The position numbers and the translations under genes were made by a program. Positions 13,969 to 21,756 of a DNA stretch of 28,226 nucleotides are shown here, piece by piece. The stretch comes from a virus: the IMG/VR virus record IMGVR_UViG_3300043448_000425, positions 1-28,226 of that record; one strand, written 5' to 3'. The stretch's first letter is position 1. Every line of letters begins with the position of its first letter. Under the pieces are notes generated by a model that was not told where the DNA came from, did not search any database, and was given only the letters and a program-made list of their open reading frames with translations.

Positions 13969-14768
13969 AAGCTTGGAACCTCATATGGCTCTATCTGAAC
14001 TTCTCCAGCTTCTCCTGCCCAACATTCTTTTTTAATAGGACAACTCTTACAGGCATAAGATGTTTTTGCAAATGGCCTCATAGGAAGTCCGCCATCTTTA
14101 AAATTATCATAAACCTCACACAGCCATAAAAATAAATCATCAATAATTTTTTTATTTTTTTCTGTTAACTGAATTGGTATTAAAAGAATTTCTTGTGTAT
14201 TTTTATTTTCATATAAGAAAAAGGCTTCTTTAACATTACGCAACTTCATGTAAGTTAGTAATTGTAGCATGTGGTTAGCTGATGGAGACATCTCTGCCTG
14301 TCTTGTATCCCAAACCTCTTGCTTAGCAGTTTTAATTTCTCCAATAACTTCTTCATCATCCCAATTAATTACTAGGTCTATGAATCCACGAATAGGAGGA
14401 TATTCATTTGTTATTTCTATTTCAGTTTTAACATCTTTTAAAGAATTAGTTTTAAACAAGTCTGATGATTGACTTGATATAAGCTTTTGAAGTCTGTCGT
14501 GTGCTTGAGTTCCTTGGGCCATATTAGCAACTGCTTGTGCATCATTGCTATCTATAAAATGTGCCCCACTAAATGCCATATACCAATACCTTGGACAATT
14601 ACCTTGCCCATAACCAAAACTGCTTGGGCTAAATGATTTTTTAGTCATTGATCCATCTGGTCTTTTTGTTGCTAAGTAAGCGTCGTCAAGCAGTTTAGCA
14701 AATTCTTTTACATCAAACTTTCCTTCATATTTTTTAAACTTAAGATTTTTTACTATATCTCTAGCCAT
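13965..14768 (-). CDS. Cas4/RecB-like PD-(D/E)XK nuclease with probable 4Fe-4S cluster
   Basis: The protein is 267 residues if it starts at ATG 14768, giving MARDIVKNLKF. The nuclease core reads RGFIDLVINW (metal Asp), then EEVIGEIKTAK (ExK) near residues 120-145, with HMLQLLTYMKL after it (the QxxxY of RecB-type nucleases). One Cys in GNCPRYWYM near 57 and three in CKSCPIKKEC near 250 match the cluster Cys of Cas4/AddB. Known members are 5'-3' exonucleases that process ends in recombination. No CRISPR array is present here, so a replication role is likelier. An earlier start at 14789 (AAGGG three bases upstream) is possible. Confidence 0.8.
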   Translation of the reverse strand: MARDIVKNLKFKKYEGKFDVKEFAKLLDDAYLATKRPDGSMTKKSFSPSSFGYGQGNCPRYWYMAFSGAHFIDSNDAQAVANMAQGTQAHDRLQKLISSQSSDLFKTNSLKDVKTEIEITNEYPPIRGFIDLVINWDDEEVIGEIKTAKQEVWDTRQAEMSPSANHMLQLLTYMKLRNVKEAFFLYENKNTQEILLIPIQLTEKNKKIIDDLFLWLCEVYDNFKDGGLPMRPFAKTSYACKSCPIKKECWAGEAGEVQIEPYEVPSL

Positions 14769-15246
14769 TTGGAACCCACAACCTTTCATTTCCCTTATTA
14801 TGATATCTAGCCATAACAAATAATAGATCTGATAGTCTATTTAAGTATTTAGGAATAATCATGTTTATATTTTCTACTGCCCAAACTCTACGTTCTGCTC
14901 GTCTTACTATGCTTCTAGCATTATGAATTGGACCTGTTGGCAAAACAAAAGATCTTAATGGCTCCAAGTATTCATTATAATCATCAATTACGCTTTCTAG
15001 CCAAACTATTCTATCTTCATTTATTTTTAATTCAGATCTGGCAAGATCGGCACCGAGATCAAATAAATCATTTTGAATATATTGAACTATATCATTGTAA
15101 GGAATAAGTCCAATAGCTGAATTTGCTTCATCTACTGCACCTATTGCTTCTATTACTGGATCTGTTTTAAAAGTTCTTTCACGATTTGCAAGGTCTGTAA
15201 ACCCTTCATCTCCAGTCTTTGTATAAATTTTACTTAATATTACCAT
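14761..15246 (-). CDS. pduO: ATP:cob(I)alamin adenosyltransferase (PduO type)
   Basis: The 161-residue protein has all the motifs of the PduO family: IYTKTGDEGFTDL at residues 6-18, EAIGAVDEANSAIGL near 34-48, LPTGPIHNARSIVRRAERR near 103-121 with the ATP/corrinoid Arg and Glu, and PKYLNRLSDLLFVMAR near 132-147. The enzyme attaches a 5'-deoxyadenosyl group to reduced cobalamin, making adenosylcobalamin. Its ATG overlaps the stop of the 43-residue membrane protein (TAATG) and follows AGGGGG. In a phage the likely need is a B12-dependent class II ribonucleotide reductase, which is not in the window. The Gly-Gly seen in many family members (LPGG) is Thr-Gly here. Confidence 0.93.
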   Translation of the reverse strand: MVILSKIYTKTGDEGFTDLANRERTFKTDPVIEAIGAVDEANSAIGLIPYNDIVQYIQNDLFDLGADLARSELKINEDRIVWLESVIDDYNEYLEPLRSFVLPTGPIHNARSIVRRAERRVWAVENINMIIPKYLNRLSDLLFVMARYHNKGNERLWVPNG

Positions 15247-15377
15247 TAATGCCCCCTAATAGAACGCCAAATATCTACACTCAATTTATTAGCCATATAT
15301 AAATAAAATAAAGTTACAAGTAGTTGTAAGACTAGCCATACGTTAACTCTATTTTTTACCTTAGTTATTTGGGCCAC
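15246..15377 (-). CDS. 43-residue single-pass membrane protein
   Basis: A short frame fills the gap between the DUF4430-like gene and pduO. It starts GTG at 15377 with GGAG seven bases upstream and stops TAA at 15246, sharing a base with the pduO ATG. The product has a basic start (MAQITKVKNRVN), one hydrophobic span (VWLVLQLLVTLFYLYMA) and a short tail ending IRGH. Both ends are translationally coupled, which makes it a probable true gene. It could anchor or accompany the exported neighbour; function is unknown. Confidence 0.7.
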   Translation of the reverse strand: MAQITKVKNRVNVWLVLQLLVTLFYLYMANKLSVDIWRSIRGH

Positions 15378-15814
15378 TTTAAATCTCCATTGGTTGAAAA
15401 TACTAACCCTAAAGAGTCCCCAGGATTTAAATAGGTTTCATTAATTGCTTTTTGTGCCCAGCCCCAATCATTAATTGGAATTGGGGTAATGTTTTTCTTT
15501 TTAATAATTACAGCCCAAAAAGCATTCTCTGGTGGCATGTCTTGACAAGATTCTTTTAATCGATCTGGGAAACCGTTTACCCTACATACAACAGCATTCC
15601 CATATTTTTGAGTACCTTCTATCTTAAAGCCTGAGTTTATTAAAATATCCAAAGCGTTTGTTTTAGCATTTGATTCAATACATTTTTCAAAAACTTTATT
15701 ACTTTTACCATAGTCTACATAAATATCTATACAATTATTATTTAGTCTATTGATTGAAAAAATTCCTAAAAAAATAAGTCCAAATACTAAAAATAAAGAT
15801 ACTCTTTTTTTCAT
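15365..15814 (-). CDS. Exported DUF4430/transcobalamin-C-like protein
   Basis: The 149-residue protein has an N-terminal export signal or anchor (KKRVSLFLVFGLIFLGIF) then a Cys-containing extracytoplasmic domain. The core reads NALDILINSGFKIEGTQKYG, then AVVCRVNGFPD, CQDMPPENAFWAVI, and LNPGDSLGLVFS. This is the DUF4430 pattern (L..L...G, GY....I.G, W......G, ...GD.....), the beta-domain also found at the end of transcobalamin and intrinsic factor. From memory similar GTQ..G.AFVCR and TPP..AYW signatures occur in actinobacterial exported proteins; I cannot verify their neighbours here. Beside a cobalamin adenosyltransferase it may bind corrinoid outside the membrane. It starts TAATG on the upstream stop. 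Confidence 0.65.
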   Translation of the reverse strand: MKKRVSLFLVFGLIFLGIFSINRLNNNCIDIYVDYGKSNKVFEKCIESNAKTNALDILINSGFKIEGTQKYGNAVVCRVNGFPDRLKESCQDMPPENAFWAVIIKKKNITPIPINDWGWAQKAINETYLNPGDSLGLVFSTNGDLKWPK

Positions 15815-16149
15815 TATGAGTTATACCTTACTACATACTTTAAAGCATCAACCAATTTGTCTATAGATTCTTTTACAGAATAATAAACATTCTTTTTATT
15901 ATTGTTTACTGTGCCAGCCTTATCTTTTCCAACTGTTGTATAGTATGCAGCAAGCATACCAAATTTTGCTGACATGGCCTGCAATTCAATAATTAATTGA
16001 GGAGCTTTTGCTGCTGGGACATCTGGTGTCATTAATAGTTTTACAACAATAGCCATAACCTTGTCTAGGTGTTCGTCCTTCATGTATTCATGAAGATCAT
16101 TAAATTCTGTTATGTCACTAATTAATTCTAGACTACTTTTGTCGCTCAT
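15814..16149 (-). CDS. Helical protein of unknown function (possible recombination accessory)
   Basis: The 111-residue protein starts at ATG 16149 with AAGGAG five bases upstream. It is all-helical by pattern, with MTPDVPAAKAPQLIIELQA in the middle and a well-kept KKNVYYSVKESIDKLVDALKY at the C-terminus. It sits in the recA-ruvC transcript, and size, charge and position recall T4 UvsY-type recombination mediators, but I see no direct sequence match and do not assign it. Confidence 0.7.
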   Translation of the reverse strand: MSDKSSLELISDITEFNDLHEYMKDEHLDKVMAIVVKLLMTPDVPAAKAPQLIIELQAMSAKFGMLAAYYTTVGKDKAGTVNNNKKNVYYSVKESIDKLVDALKYVVRYNS

Positions 16150-16237
16150 TATGTCTCCTTGTATAATCAATTGCCCAAAGCCCTAGGGGATATCCGACTA
16201 TGAATCCTAGCATTACCCCAAATAAAAATTGTGTCAT
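16133..16237 (-). CDS. 34-residue membrane protein
   Basis: A short frame starts ATG 16237, sharing a base with the stop of the XapX gene (TAATG), and stops TAG at 16133 inside the next gene. The product is MTQFLFGVMLGFIVGYPLG followed by LWAIDYTRRHNERQK: one glycine-rich hydrophobic span and a basic end. Its short length leaves room for doubt, but the coupling on both sides supports it. Confidence 0.6.
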   Translation of the reverse strand: MTQFLFGVMLGFIVGYPLGLWAIDYTRRHNERQK

Positions 16238-16395
16238 TATGAAAATGCCTTTGTGACAAGGGCATATCCTATCCACAACCCAACAATTCCCATCAAGCCA
16301 GCAAATACTGGTGGCGCAGGAATAGGCAATTTGAATGCGCTAAAAATTCCACCAACCATAGCGCCAACCAACGTAGTCATTAATATATCTCTCAT
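16237..16395 (-). CDS. XapX-domain (DUF1427) small membrane protein
   Basis: The 52-residue protein has two hydrophobic helices joined by the hallmark FKLPIPAPPVFAGLMGIVG, followed by LWIGYALVTKAF. This is the XapX/DUF1427 signature (LPIPAPP.(L/F)AG..GI.G...GY). XapX is found in a few bacterial small proteins and its function is unknown. The ATG at 16395 overlaps the upstream stop (ATGA), and GGGAAG lies about ten bases before. It is followed by another tiny membrane protein, so a two-component membrane element is possible, for example a holin-like or transport accessory. I am sure of the domain, not of the role. Confidence 0.8.
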   Translation of the reverse strand: MRDILMTTLVGAMVGGIFSAFKLPIPAPPVFAGLMGIVGLWIGYALVTKAFS

Positions 16396-16697
16396 TTATG
16401 ATTTTCTTCCCAGAATGTAATTAGTTCTTGAAGCATGGACCATTCTACAATACCAAGCCTCACTTTTGAATCTTGTCCAATAATAACTTTTAAGCATGGG
16501 TGCATATTTCTATTTACTGCAAAAGTATCAGTGCATATCTTAGCCCAAACATCTTTGTTTAAATTAAAAGAAGAATTTGCTTCTTTATAATCAACAACAA
16601 ATGAAAACCATTTGGCATCGCCTTTTTGATATTTACCACGACCCGAATTTTTTTGAGCTTTGGCATTATCTCTTTTAACTTCGCCACGTTCTGACAT
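16392..16697 (-). CDS. Small basic protein, possible nuclease-like fold
   Basis: The protein is 101 residues from ATG 16697, which shares a base with the stop of the zinc protein upstream (TAATG). A basic lead (RDNAKAQKNSGRGKYQKGDAK) is followed by FSFVVDYKEANSSFNLNKDVW, LKVIIGQDSKVRLGIVEW and a helix at the end. The VVDYKEA...F.L...W pattern recalls small PD-(D/E)XK resolvases of the Hjc type (E.K..F), but one motif is not enough. Function in recombination fits its place after recA. Confidence 0.6.
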   Translation of the reverse strand: MSERGEVKRDNAKAQKNSGRGKYQKGDAKWFSFVVDYKEANSSFNLNKDVWAKICTDTFAVNRNMHPCLKVIIGQDSKVRLGIVEWSMLQELITFWEENHK

Positions 16698-16885
16698 TAT
16701 GCCACCGTATGCTGGGTAACATGTCCGTCTGGGCATGTCCATGTTAATTGAAATGTTGTTGGGTCCCAAAACCCTTCTTCTGCATCTTTATCGCATTTAG
16801 AGCATGGCTTCATCCCAGTCATTCTTTGAAGCTCTGGCTTTCCTAGTTTTTCTGGTTTATGAAAGAACTCATTAATATTTGGCAT
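16697..16885 (-). CDS. Small zinc-finger protein downstream of recA
   Basis: The 62-residue protein starts at ATG 16885, with GAGAAG upstream, inside the last codons of recA (14-base overlap). A CSKC pair near residue 33 and a later TCPDGHVTQH give a Cys3-His type zinc site around FWDPTTFQLTWT. It is co-expressed with recA. I do not recognise a family. Confidence 0.7.
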   Translation of the reverse strand: MPNINEFFHKPEKLGKPELQRMTGMKPCSKCDKDAEEGFWDPTTFQLTWTCPDGHVTQHTVA

Positions 16886-17876
16886 CAATTTCTTCTCTCA
16901 ATTTATCAACAACGTCTGGATTCTCTTTTAAATACTGTACAGCTTTTGCACGTCCCTGTAATCTTTCTCCATTAACCGTATACCAAGCTCCACCTTTTTC
17001 TACAATGCCACACATTTCGGCAACGTCTAAGGTTTCACCAACTCTATCTACTCCTTTTGTTTCACCTTGGAAGTAGAAGTCATACTGCCCAGATAGATTT
17101 GGTGGTCCAAGTTTGTTGTAATCAATAATCCAGTTAACTGGTCGTCCGACTCTTTGTTCAATAATTTTATCGCCAACTTTAACGCCAGCCTTGATAGCAT
17201 TAGCCTCAGCCTCGGAAGACCAAAGCTTAATGACTGTGGAGGAGAAGAATTTGACTGCCATTCCTCCCGTAGGTATGTGGCTGGCATGCATAGACCCAAA
17301 TTGATTTCTTTGTTGGGAAATGAGAACAAGTAATGTATTTTTGTTTGCATAATTTAACATTTTGACCGCATGGGTCATATCCTTTGCTTCTGCGCCTATT
17401 TGTTTTGTGTCCTCAAGCTTTTTGAGTTCTGTTGAGTCCTTTTCAAAATAAATGGCTGGGAGTAGTGCAGATATTGAATCTACAACAATAATGTCTACTT
17501 CTGCTTCCATTAATTGTGTTGCAACATCAACCATGTCATTAATAGTTTTAGCAGGAGAGTATATTAATTTGCTTGAGTCTACTCCCAGTTGTTCTGCCCA
17601 CGCCTGATCATAAGAGGCCTCTGCGTCAATCCATGCACAGGATTTGCCATTCTTTTGCGCTTCTGCGATCATCTGTAAACAGAAAGATGATTTACCAGCA
17701 GACTTATTTCCCCAAACTAAAACTTGTCTTCCAAATCCTAATCCACCACGCAAGGCAAAATTAAGTCCAATACTTGGAGTAGGCTGCTTTTCTATTTGAA
17801 CATCTACTGCAGACTGAACTCTATTTCTAGTTTTAGGGTCAAGCTTTGCTAATATATCATCTAATTTAATTGTCAT
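16872..17876 (-). CDS. recA: RecA recombinase
   Basis: The 334-residue protein is a full RecA core. The P-loop GNKSAGKS is at residues 56-63; IIVVDSISALLPA is Walker B near 130; LLVLISQQRNQFG is the Q-motif and loop region near 185; STGG-type loop MASHIPTGGMAVKFFSS follows near 200. It lacks the long acidic C-terminal tail of cellular RecA (E. coli has 352 residues). It coats single-stranded DNA and pairs homologous strands in phage recombination-dependent replication. It has its own promoter. The ribosome site is weak (GAGAAAAG before ATAATG). No LexA-type SOS box is evident. Confidence 0.95.
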   Translation of the reverse strand: MTIKLDDILAKLDPKTRNRVQSAVDVQIEKQPTPSIGLNFALRGGLGFGRQVLVWGNKSAGKSSFCLQMIAEAQKNGKSCAWIDAEASYDQAWAEQLGVDSSKLIYSPAKTINDMVDVATQLMEAEVDIIVVDSISALLPAIYFEKDSTELKKLEDTKQIGAEAKDMTHAVKMLNYANKNTLLVLISQQRNQFGSMHASHIPTGGMAVKFFSSTVIKLWSSEAEANAIKAGVKVGDKIIEQRVGRPVNWIIDYNKLGPPNLSGQYDFYFQGETKGVDRVGETLDVAEMCGIVEKGGAWYTVNGERLQGRAKAVQYLKENPDVVDKLREEIDAKY

Positions 17877-17900
17877 TATATTCTTTTCTCTTAGAGTATC

Positions 17901-17929
17901 ATTATACCATTAAAACAGGTTTCCGTGAA
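17901..17929 (-). promoter_or_regulatory. recA promoter
   Basis: TTCACG (17929-17924), a 17-base spacer, then TATAAT (17906-17901) with a TGG extension. The start at about 17894 gives a leader of about 18 bases before the recA ATG. It overlaps the end of the MazG-like gene. Confidence 0.7.
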
Positions 17930-18254
17930 GCTTTGGTCTATGCGAATTTCTTTCCATTTTTTTAGACATAACTTCATCTAAGGAATCTTCAACTAATCCT
18001 TCATTCATCATTGCTGCATATAGATCTAAAATTCTAATAATAGAATCTGCAATTTCTTCAACAATGTATTCTTTTGGCTTTTGTTTTCTAATTGCTTCTA
18101 ACACTTCTGTTATTTCAGAATGACACAAAGCAAGCTTATTTCCAATTTTATCGTATGTAATTTCTCCATCCCAAAAACCTTTTTCAACTGCAGTTTCATG
18201 TAATACTGCAGATAAAGCGTCTAGGCCATACTCAGTTACTATTTGGTTGTTCAT
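17910..18254 (-). CDS. mazG: MazG-like nucleotide pyrophosphohydrolase
   Basis: The 114-residue protein has the MazG helix pattern: NKLALCHSEITEVLEAIRK (EExxE-type) near residue 38 and IVEEIADSIIRILDL (ExxD) near 62. MazG enzymes hydrolyse nucleoside triphosphates to monophosphates and pyrophosphate, and phage versions are thought to tune nucleotide or ppGpp pools. Size fits the short phage type. It starts 23 bases inside the upstream gene. Confidence 0.85.
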   Translation of the reverse strand: MNNQIVTEYGLDALSAVLHETAVEKGFWDGEITYDKIGNKLALCHSEITEVLEAIRKQKPKEYIVEEIADSIIRILDLYAAMMNEGLVEDSLDEVMSKKMERNSHRPKLHGNLF

Positions 18255-18468
18255 TTTCTACTTCTCCTTTTACTGGTCTGATATCAAAAGTAAATGTTGG
18301 TCCGCCTTCAGCATCTCCATCATAATCAATTAATATTTCTTCTTGGACAGATCCAGCTTTTAAAAATACATCAACTGGAATTGTCTGTGGCCCACTATGG
18401 CCAATAATTGCAGAAATGATTTTGCTTGCACTCATCATCTTCTGAATTTCATCTTTATCTACTGTCAT
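18232..18468 (-). CDS. Small acidic protein between dnaE and mazG
   Basis: The 78-residue protein starts ATG 18468, overlapping the dnaE stop (ATGA), and runs 23 bases into mazG. It has a helical first third (DEIQKMMSASKIISAII) and a beta-rich centre (EEILIDYDGDAEGG) with an acidic, disordered tail. I do not recognise it. Its consistent coupling to the polymerase gene suggests a replication accessory. Confidence 0.65.
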   Translation of the reverse strand: MTVDKDEIQKMMSASKIISAIIGHSGPQTIPVDVFLKAGSVQEEILIDYDGDAEGGPTFTFDIRPVKGEVENEQPNSN

Positions 18469-21400
18469 TTTATTTCCTTTACCATTAGTGTGCCATCGTC
18501 TAATTTAGATAATGTAACTTTACATTTCATTCCATCTCTCATTTTTGCAAGAGAAATTTTATACATTGTTGGGAAAACAATTACTCGTGTTAGATTTTTA
18601 TTCTTGTCTGAGAGAATAATATGGCTCATGGTTTTACCAGCTTTGGTCTGATAAGGTGTAAAGTTTACCACAATATACTCATCTTCTTCAAGATCATATT
18701 CTTTTCTATATAAATAATCTACAAAAAGATCTGCGCCTTTAGGGTCTATATCGCTAACTTTTATATACCTAGCAATACGGTTATCTCCTACTAATATAAA
18801 ATACATTTGATTAGTTTCTATCTGTGTCTGTTCATTATGGAATAAACCAATAGATCCTGTTTCATCTACTAATTCTACACGTGCCCAACCAGTTCCACGT
18901 TTAATATTTTTAACCATACCGAACATAACAAATGAACCAAGTGGATCAAAATCTTCAATTGGTCTACATTGTGCTTTAATTCTTGGAGGCAAATCAATAC
19001 TAAATGTTGGTATACTTAAGTATTCATAATAATTATCTTTTTCATTACCAGACCTAGGGTTGTCTTCAAACGCTGCTCCGCCAATAAAATTAAGAGCAGC
19101 AATAGCTCTACTATTAATACCACTTTTTTTAACGGAGGCTTTTTTAATAAAATCTGCATAACTAGAATATGGTCTTTTTTCAATTATTTTATTTGCGATG
19201 CTATCAGAAATATATTTAATTTCTGCTAGTCCAAATTGAATAGCATCACCTTTTAATGAAAAATATGGCTCTGATTCATTTATATGTGGAAGCTTAATTC
19301 TTAGCCCAAGCCGCTTTGCCTCAATTAAATATTCAGTCCTAGTATCTTTATTGCCTTCATTTTTAAGTAGTGAAAACATGAACTCAAGAGGATAATAATG
19401 CTTGAGCCAAGCAGTATAATAAGAAAGAAGAGAGTAAGCAACAGCATGAGAACGATTGAAAGAATAACCTGCATGAGCCTCAAACATATGCCAAAGCGTT
19501 TCCGCTTGTTTCTTAGAAATGTGTTTTGAAGCGCCATCAATAAATTTATCCTTGAACTGGTCGAATTCTCTTGCATCTTTCTTTTTACCAATGATCTTGC
19601 GAACCTTATCGGCCTCTGACCAAGTCATCCCTCCTAGGTGTACGCATGCTTGCATAACCTGCTCTTGGTATATAATAACACCATATGTATTCTGAGTAAA
19701 GGGCTGCATAATTGGATGAACATATTGAACTGCTTCATTCCCGTGCTTTCTTTTAATATAAGAGGCACCCACAGTATTCATTGCTCCTGGACGGACTAGC
19801 GCATTTGACGCAGCAAGATCTTCAAATTTATCTACTCCCATTTTCATAAGAAGATTGGTGTACGGAGTTGCTTCAGCCTGAAATACTCCTTTAGTATATC
19901 CTTCGCTTAAAGTTTTATACACATCTTTATCATCTAAGGGTAGCTTAGACAAATCAATATTTTTATTATATCTTTCTGAAATTGATTTTAAAGTATCAGA
20001 TATTACTGATAGAGTTTTTAATCCTAAGGCATCTAGTTTAATTAGACCAATATCAGCAACCGTATCCATATCATAGGCTACAACTGGTATGCGACCAGAT
20101 ACTTTATCGTTTGCATCTTCACGAGATTCTACTGGTGCATATTTCCTAATATCTTCTTTAGCAACCACAACTCCTGCAGCATGAACTCCAACAGATCTAA
20201 TTCGCCCACGCAATTTTTCTGCAAGCCACAACACTTCTGGATATTTTGCTCTAAATTCTTTTGTGTTAGGGGACTCAGCAAAATCTTCAAAAGTATCTAC
20301 GGATTTTAATGCACGATTAACATCAGAGAGAGGAACCATAAATACACGAGCAGCATCACGAACTACACCTTTATCTTTAAAATAAGTAAATGTAGAAATA
20401 GATGCAACATGTTTAAATTTCTTTTTTAAATAATCTTTTACTTCTTTACGACGACGGTCTTCAAAATCTGTATCAATATCAGGAAAGTCATTACGTTCTG
20501 GGTTGATAAATCGGAAGAATAGTAAGTCATATTTAATTGGATCTACATCTGTAATTCCAAGGGCATAACAAACAAGAGAGCCTGCTGCAGAACCACGACC
20601 AGGACCAACCATAATATTATTTTGCTTGGCCCAATTAATCATGTCTGCAACTACAAGAAAATAAGACGCAAAGGATTTATCCTTAATTACAGATAACTCT
20701 TCTTCAAGCCTATCAATATAAGTCTTATCCTTGTCAAGGGATAGCCTTTTAAGGCCCTCTAAGGCCATCTGGCGAAGCTTTTGATCTGCATTGGTCTTAG
20801 GTACTGGGAGGAGGTCTAATCCCTGGTCAAATCTATATTCTTCAATTTTATTTGAAATCTCTTGGGTATTATCAAATATATCAGTTCTATTAATTCCAGC
20901 TTTTTTAAAATCAAATTCTATTTCTTCACGACTCTGTATAAATAAATTCATGCCCTGGAATGTCATTCTTCGATCTGGATATAAGTAATTAAATCTTTCA
21001 CCCATATCTTTAATTTGTCTAGACATATCAAAGTCTGCTTCTTTATCTGCTTTTGGATTTGTAGATAATATTAGAACAGCCTCTTCTAGTATTCTATCTT
21101 GTTCTTTAGCAAAATGGGCATCGCCAGTTGCTACAGACTTTATTTTTAATTCGTCTGCTAATTCTAAAAGTTTTTCATTTACTTCTTTAGGATTATGAGA
21201 TTGTACTTCAACGTAAAAATCTTCCCCAAAAGTTTGCTTAAAATCTTTGAGTATAAGCTTGGCTTCTGAGAATTCCTTACGTTCAATAGCTTTACTAATA
21301 AGGCCATTAAGACATCCAGAAAGAACGATAATACCTTCCGCATATTCTTTTAATACCTCTCTATCGATTCTAGGCTTATGATAAAATCCTTCATTCCAAG

Positions 21401-21731
21401 CAAGTTCTTGGAGAATATGGATATTGTCTAAACCTTTTTGATTTTTTGCTAGTAATATTATGTGGTTATATGCCTGTATACTTTTATCTGTAGCTGAAGA
21501 CCTGTCAAACCTATCTGTTGGAGCAATGTAAGCTTCGACTCCAAGTATTGGCTTTATGTCTTGATCTTTACAAGCAATTTGAAATTCTCTATGAGATGAA
21601 AGAGTTCCATGGTCTGTGATTGCTATTGATTTTTGACCAGCATCTTTTGCTGCTTTAACTAACTCGGCAGGAGAGTTAAGTCCATCCATAAGGGAATAAT
21701 ATGAATGCACATGTAAGTGTGTAAATGACAT
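18465..21731 (-). CDS. dnaE: DNA polymerase III alpha subunit (DnaE)
   Basis: The 1088-residue protein is a C-family polymerase close to full cellular length (about 1160). The PHP domain opens THLHVHSYYSLMDG and has AITDHGTL and LGVEAYIA. The palm has GPGRGSAAGSLVCYALG and FPDIDTDF near residue 415 with the catalytic Asp pair; SVGVHAAGVVV and YGVIIYQEQVM follow. Helix-hairpin-helix and an OB-fold region (GTGWARVELVDETGSIGLF) sit near the C-terminus. It replicates the phage chromosome. Most phages use A- or B-family enzymes; C-family is less usual. Proofreading may come from PHP, since no separate exonuclease gene is seen. The ATG at 21731 has GGCGGAGAG upstream. Confidence 0.97.
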   Translation of the reverse strand: MSFTHLHVHSYYSLMDGLNSPAELVKAAKDAGQKSIAITDHGTLSSHREFQIACKDQDIKPILGVEAYIAPTDRFDRSSATDKSIQAYNHIILLAKNQKGLDNIHILQELAWNEGFYHKPRIDREVLKEYAEGIIVLSGCLNGLISKAIERKEFSEAKLILKDFKQTFGEDFYVEVQSHNPKEVNEKLLELADELKIKSVATGDAHFAKEQDRILEEAVLILSTNPKADKEADFDMSRQIKDMGERFNYLYPDRRMTFQGMNLFIQSREEIEFDFKKAGINRTDIFDNTQEISNKIEEYRFDQGLDLLPVPKTNADQKLRQMALEGLKRLSLDKDKTYIDRLEEELSVIKDKSFASYFLVVADMINWAKQNNIMVGPGRGSAAGSLVCYALGITDVDPIKYDLLFFRFINPERNDFPDIDTDFEDRRRKEVKDYLKKKFKHVASISTFTYFKDKGVVRDAARVFMVPLSDVNRALKSVDTFEDFAESPNTKEFRAKYPEVLWLAEKLRGRIRSVGVHAAGVVVAKEDIRKYAPVESREDANDKVSGRIPVVAYDMDTVADIGLIKLDALGLKTLSVISDTLKSISERYNKNIDLSKLPLDDKDVYKTLSEGYTKGVFQAEATPYTNLLMKMGVDKFEDLAASNALVRPGAMNTVGASYIKRKHGNEAVQYVHPIMQPFTQNTYGVIIYQEQVMQACVHLGGMTWSEADKVRKIIGKKKDAREFDQFKDKFIDGASKHISKKQAETLWHMFEAHAGYSFNRSHAVAYSLLSYYTAWLKHYYPLEFMFSLLKNEGNKDTRTEYLIEAKRLGLRIKLPHINESEPYFSLKGDAIQFGLAEIKYISDSIANKIIEKRPYSSYADFIKKASVKKSGINSRAIAALNFIGGAAFEDNPRSGNEKDNYYEYLSIPTFSIDLPPRIKAQCRPIEDFDPLGSFVMFGMVKNIKRGTGWARVELVDETGSIGLFHNEQTQIETNQMYFILVGDNRIARYIKVSDIDPKGADLFVDYLYRKEYDLEEDEYIVVNFTPYQTKAGKTMSHIILSDKNKNLTRVIVFPTMYKISLAKMRDGMKCKVTLSKLDDGTLMVKEIK

Positions 21732-21756
21732 TAACTCTCCGCCTTTTATTTAGTTG

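Noticed and set aside
15814-16149. UvsY recombination mediator
   Set aside because: Position and size suggest it, but I could not match any UvsY sequence motif, so it is left unnamed.
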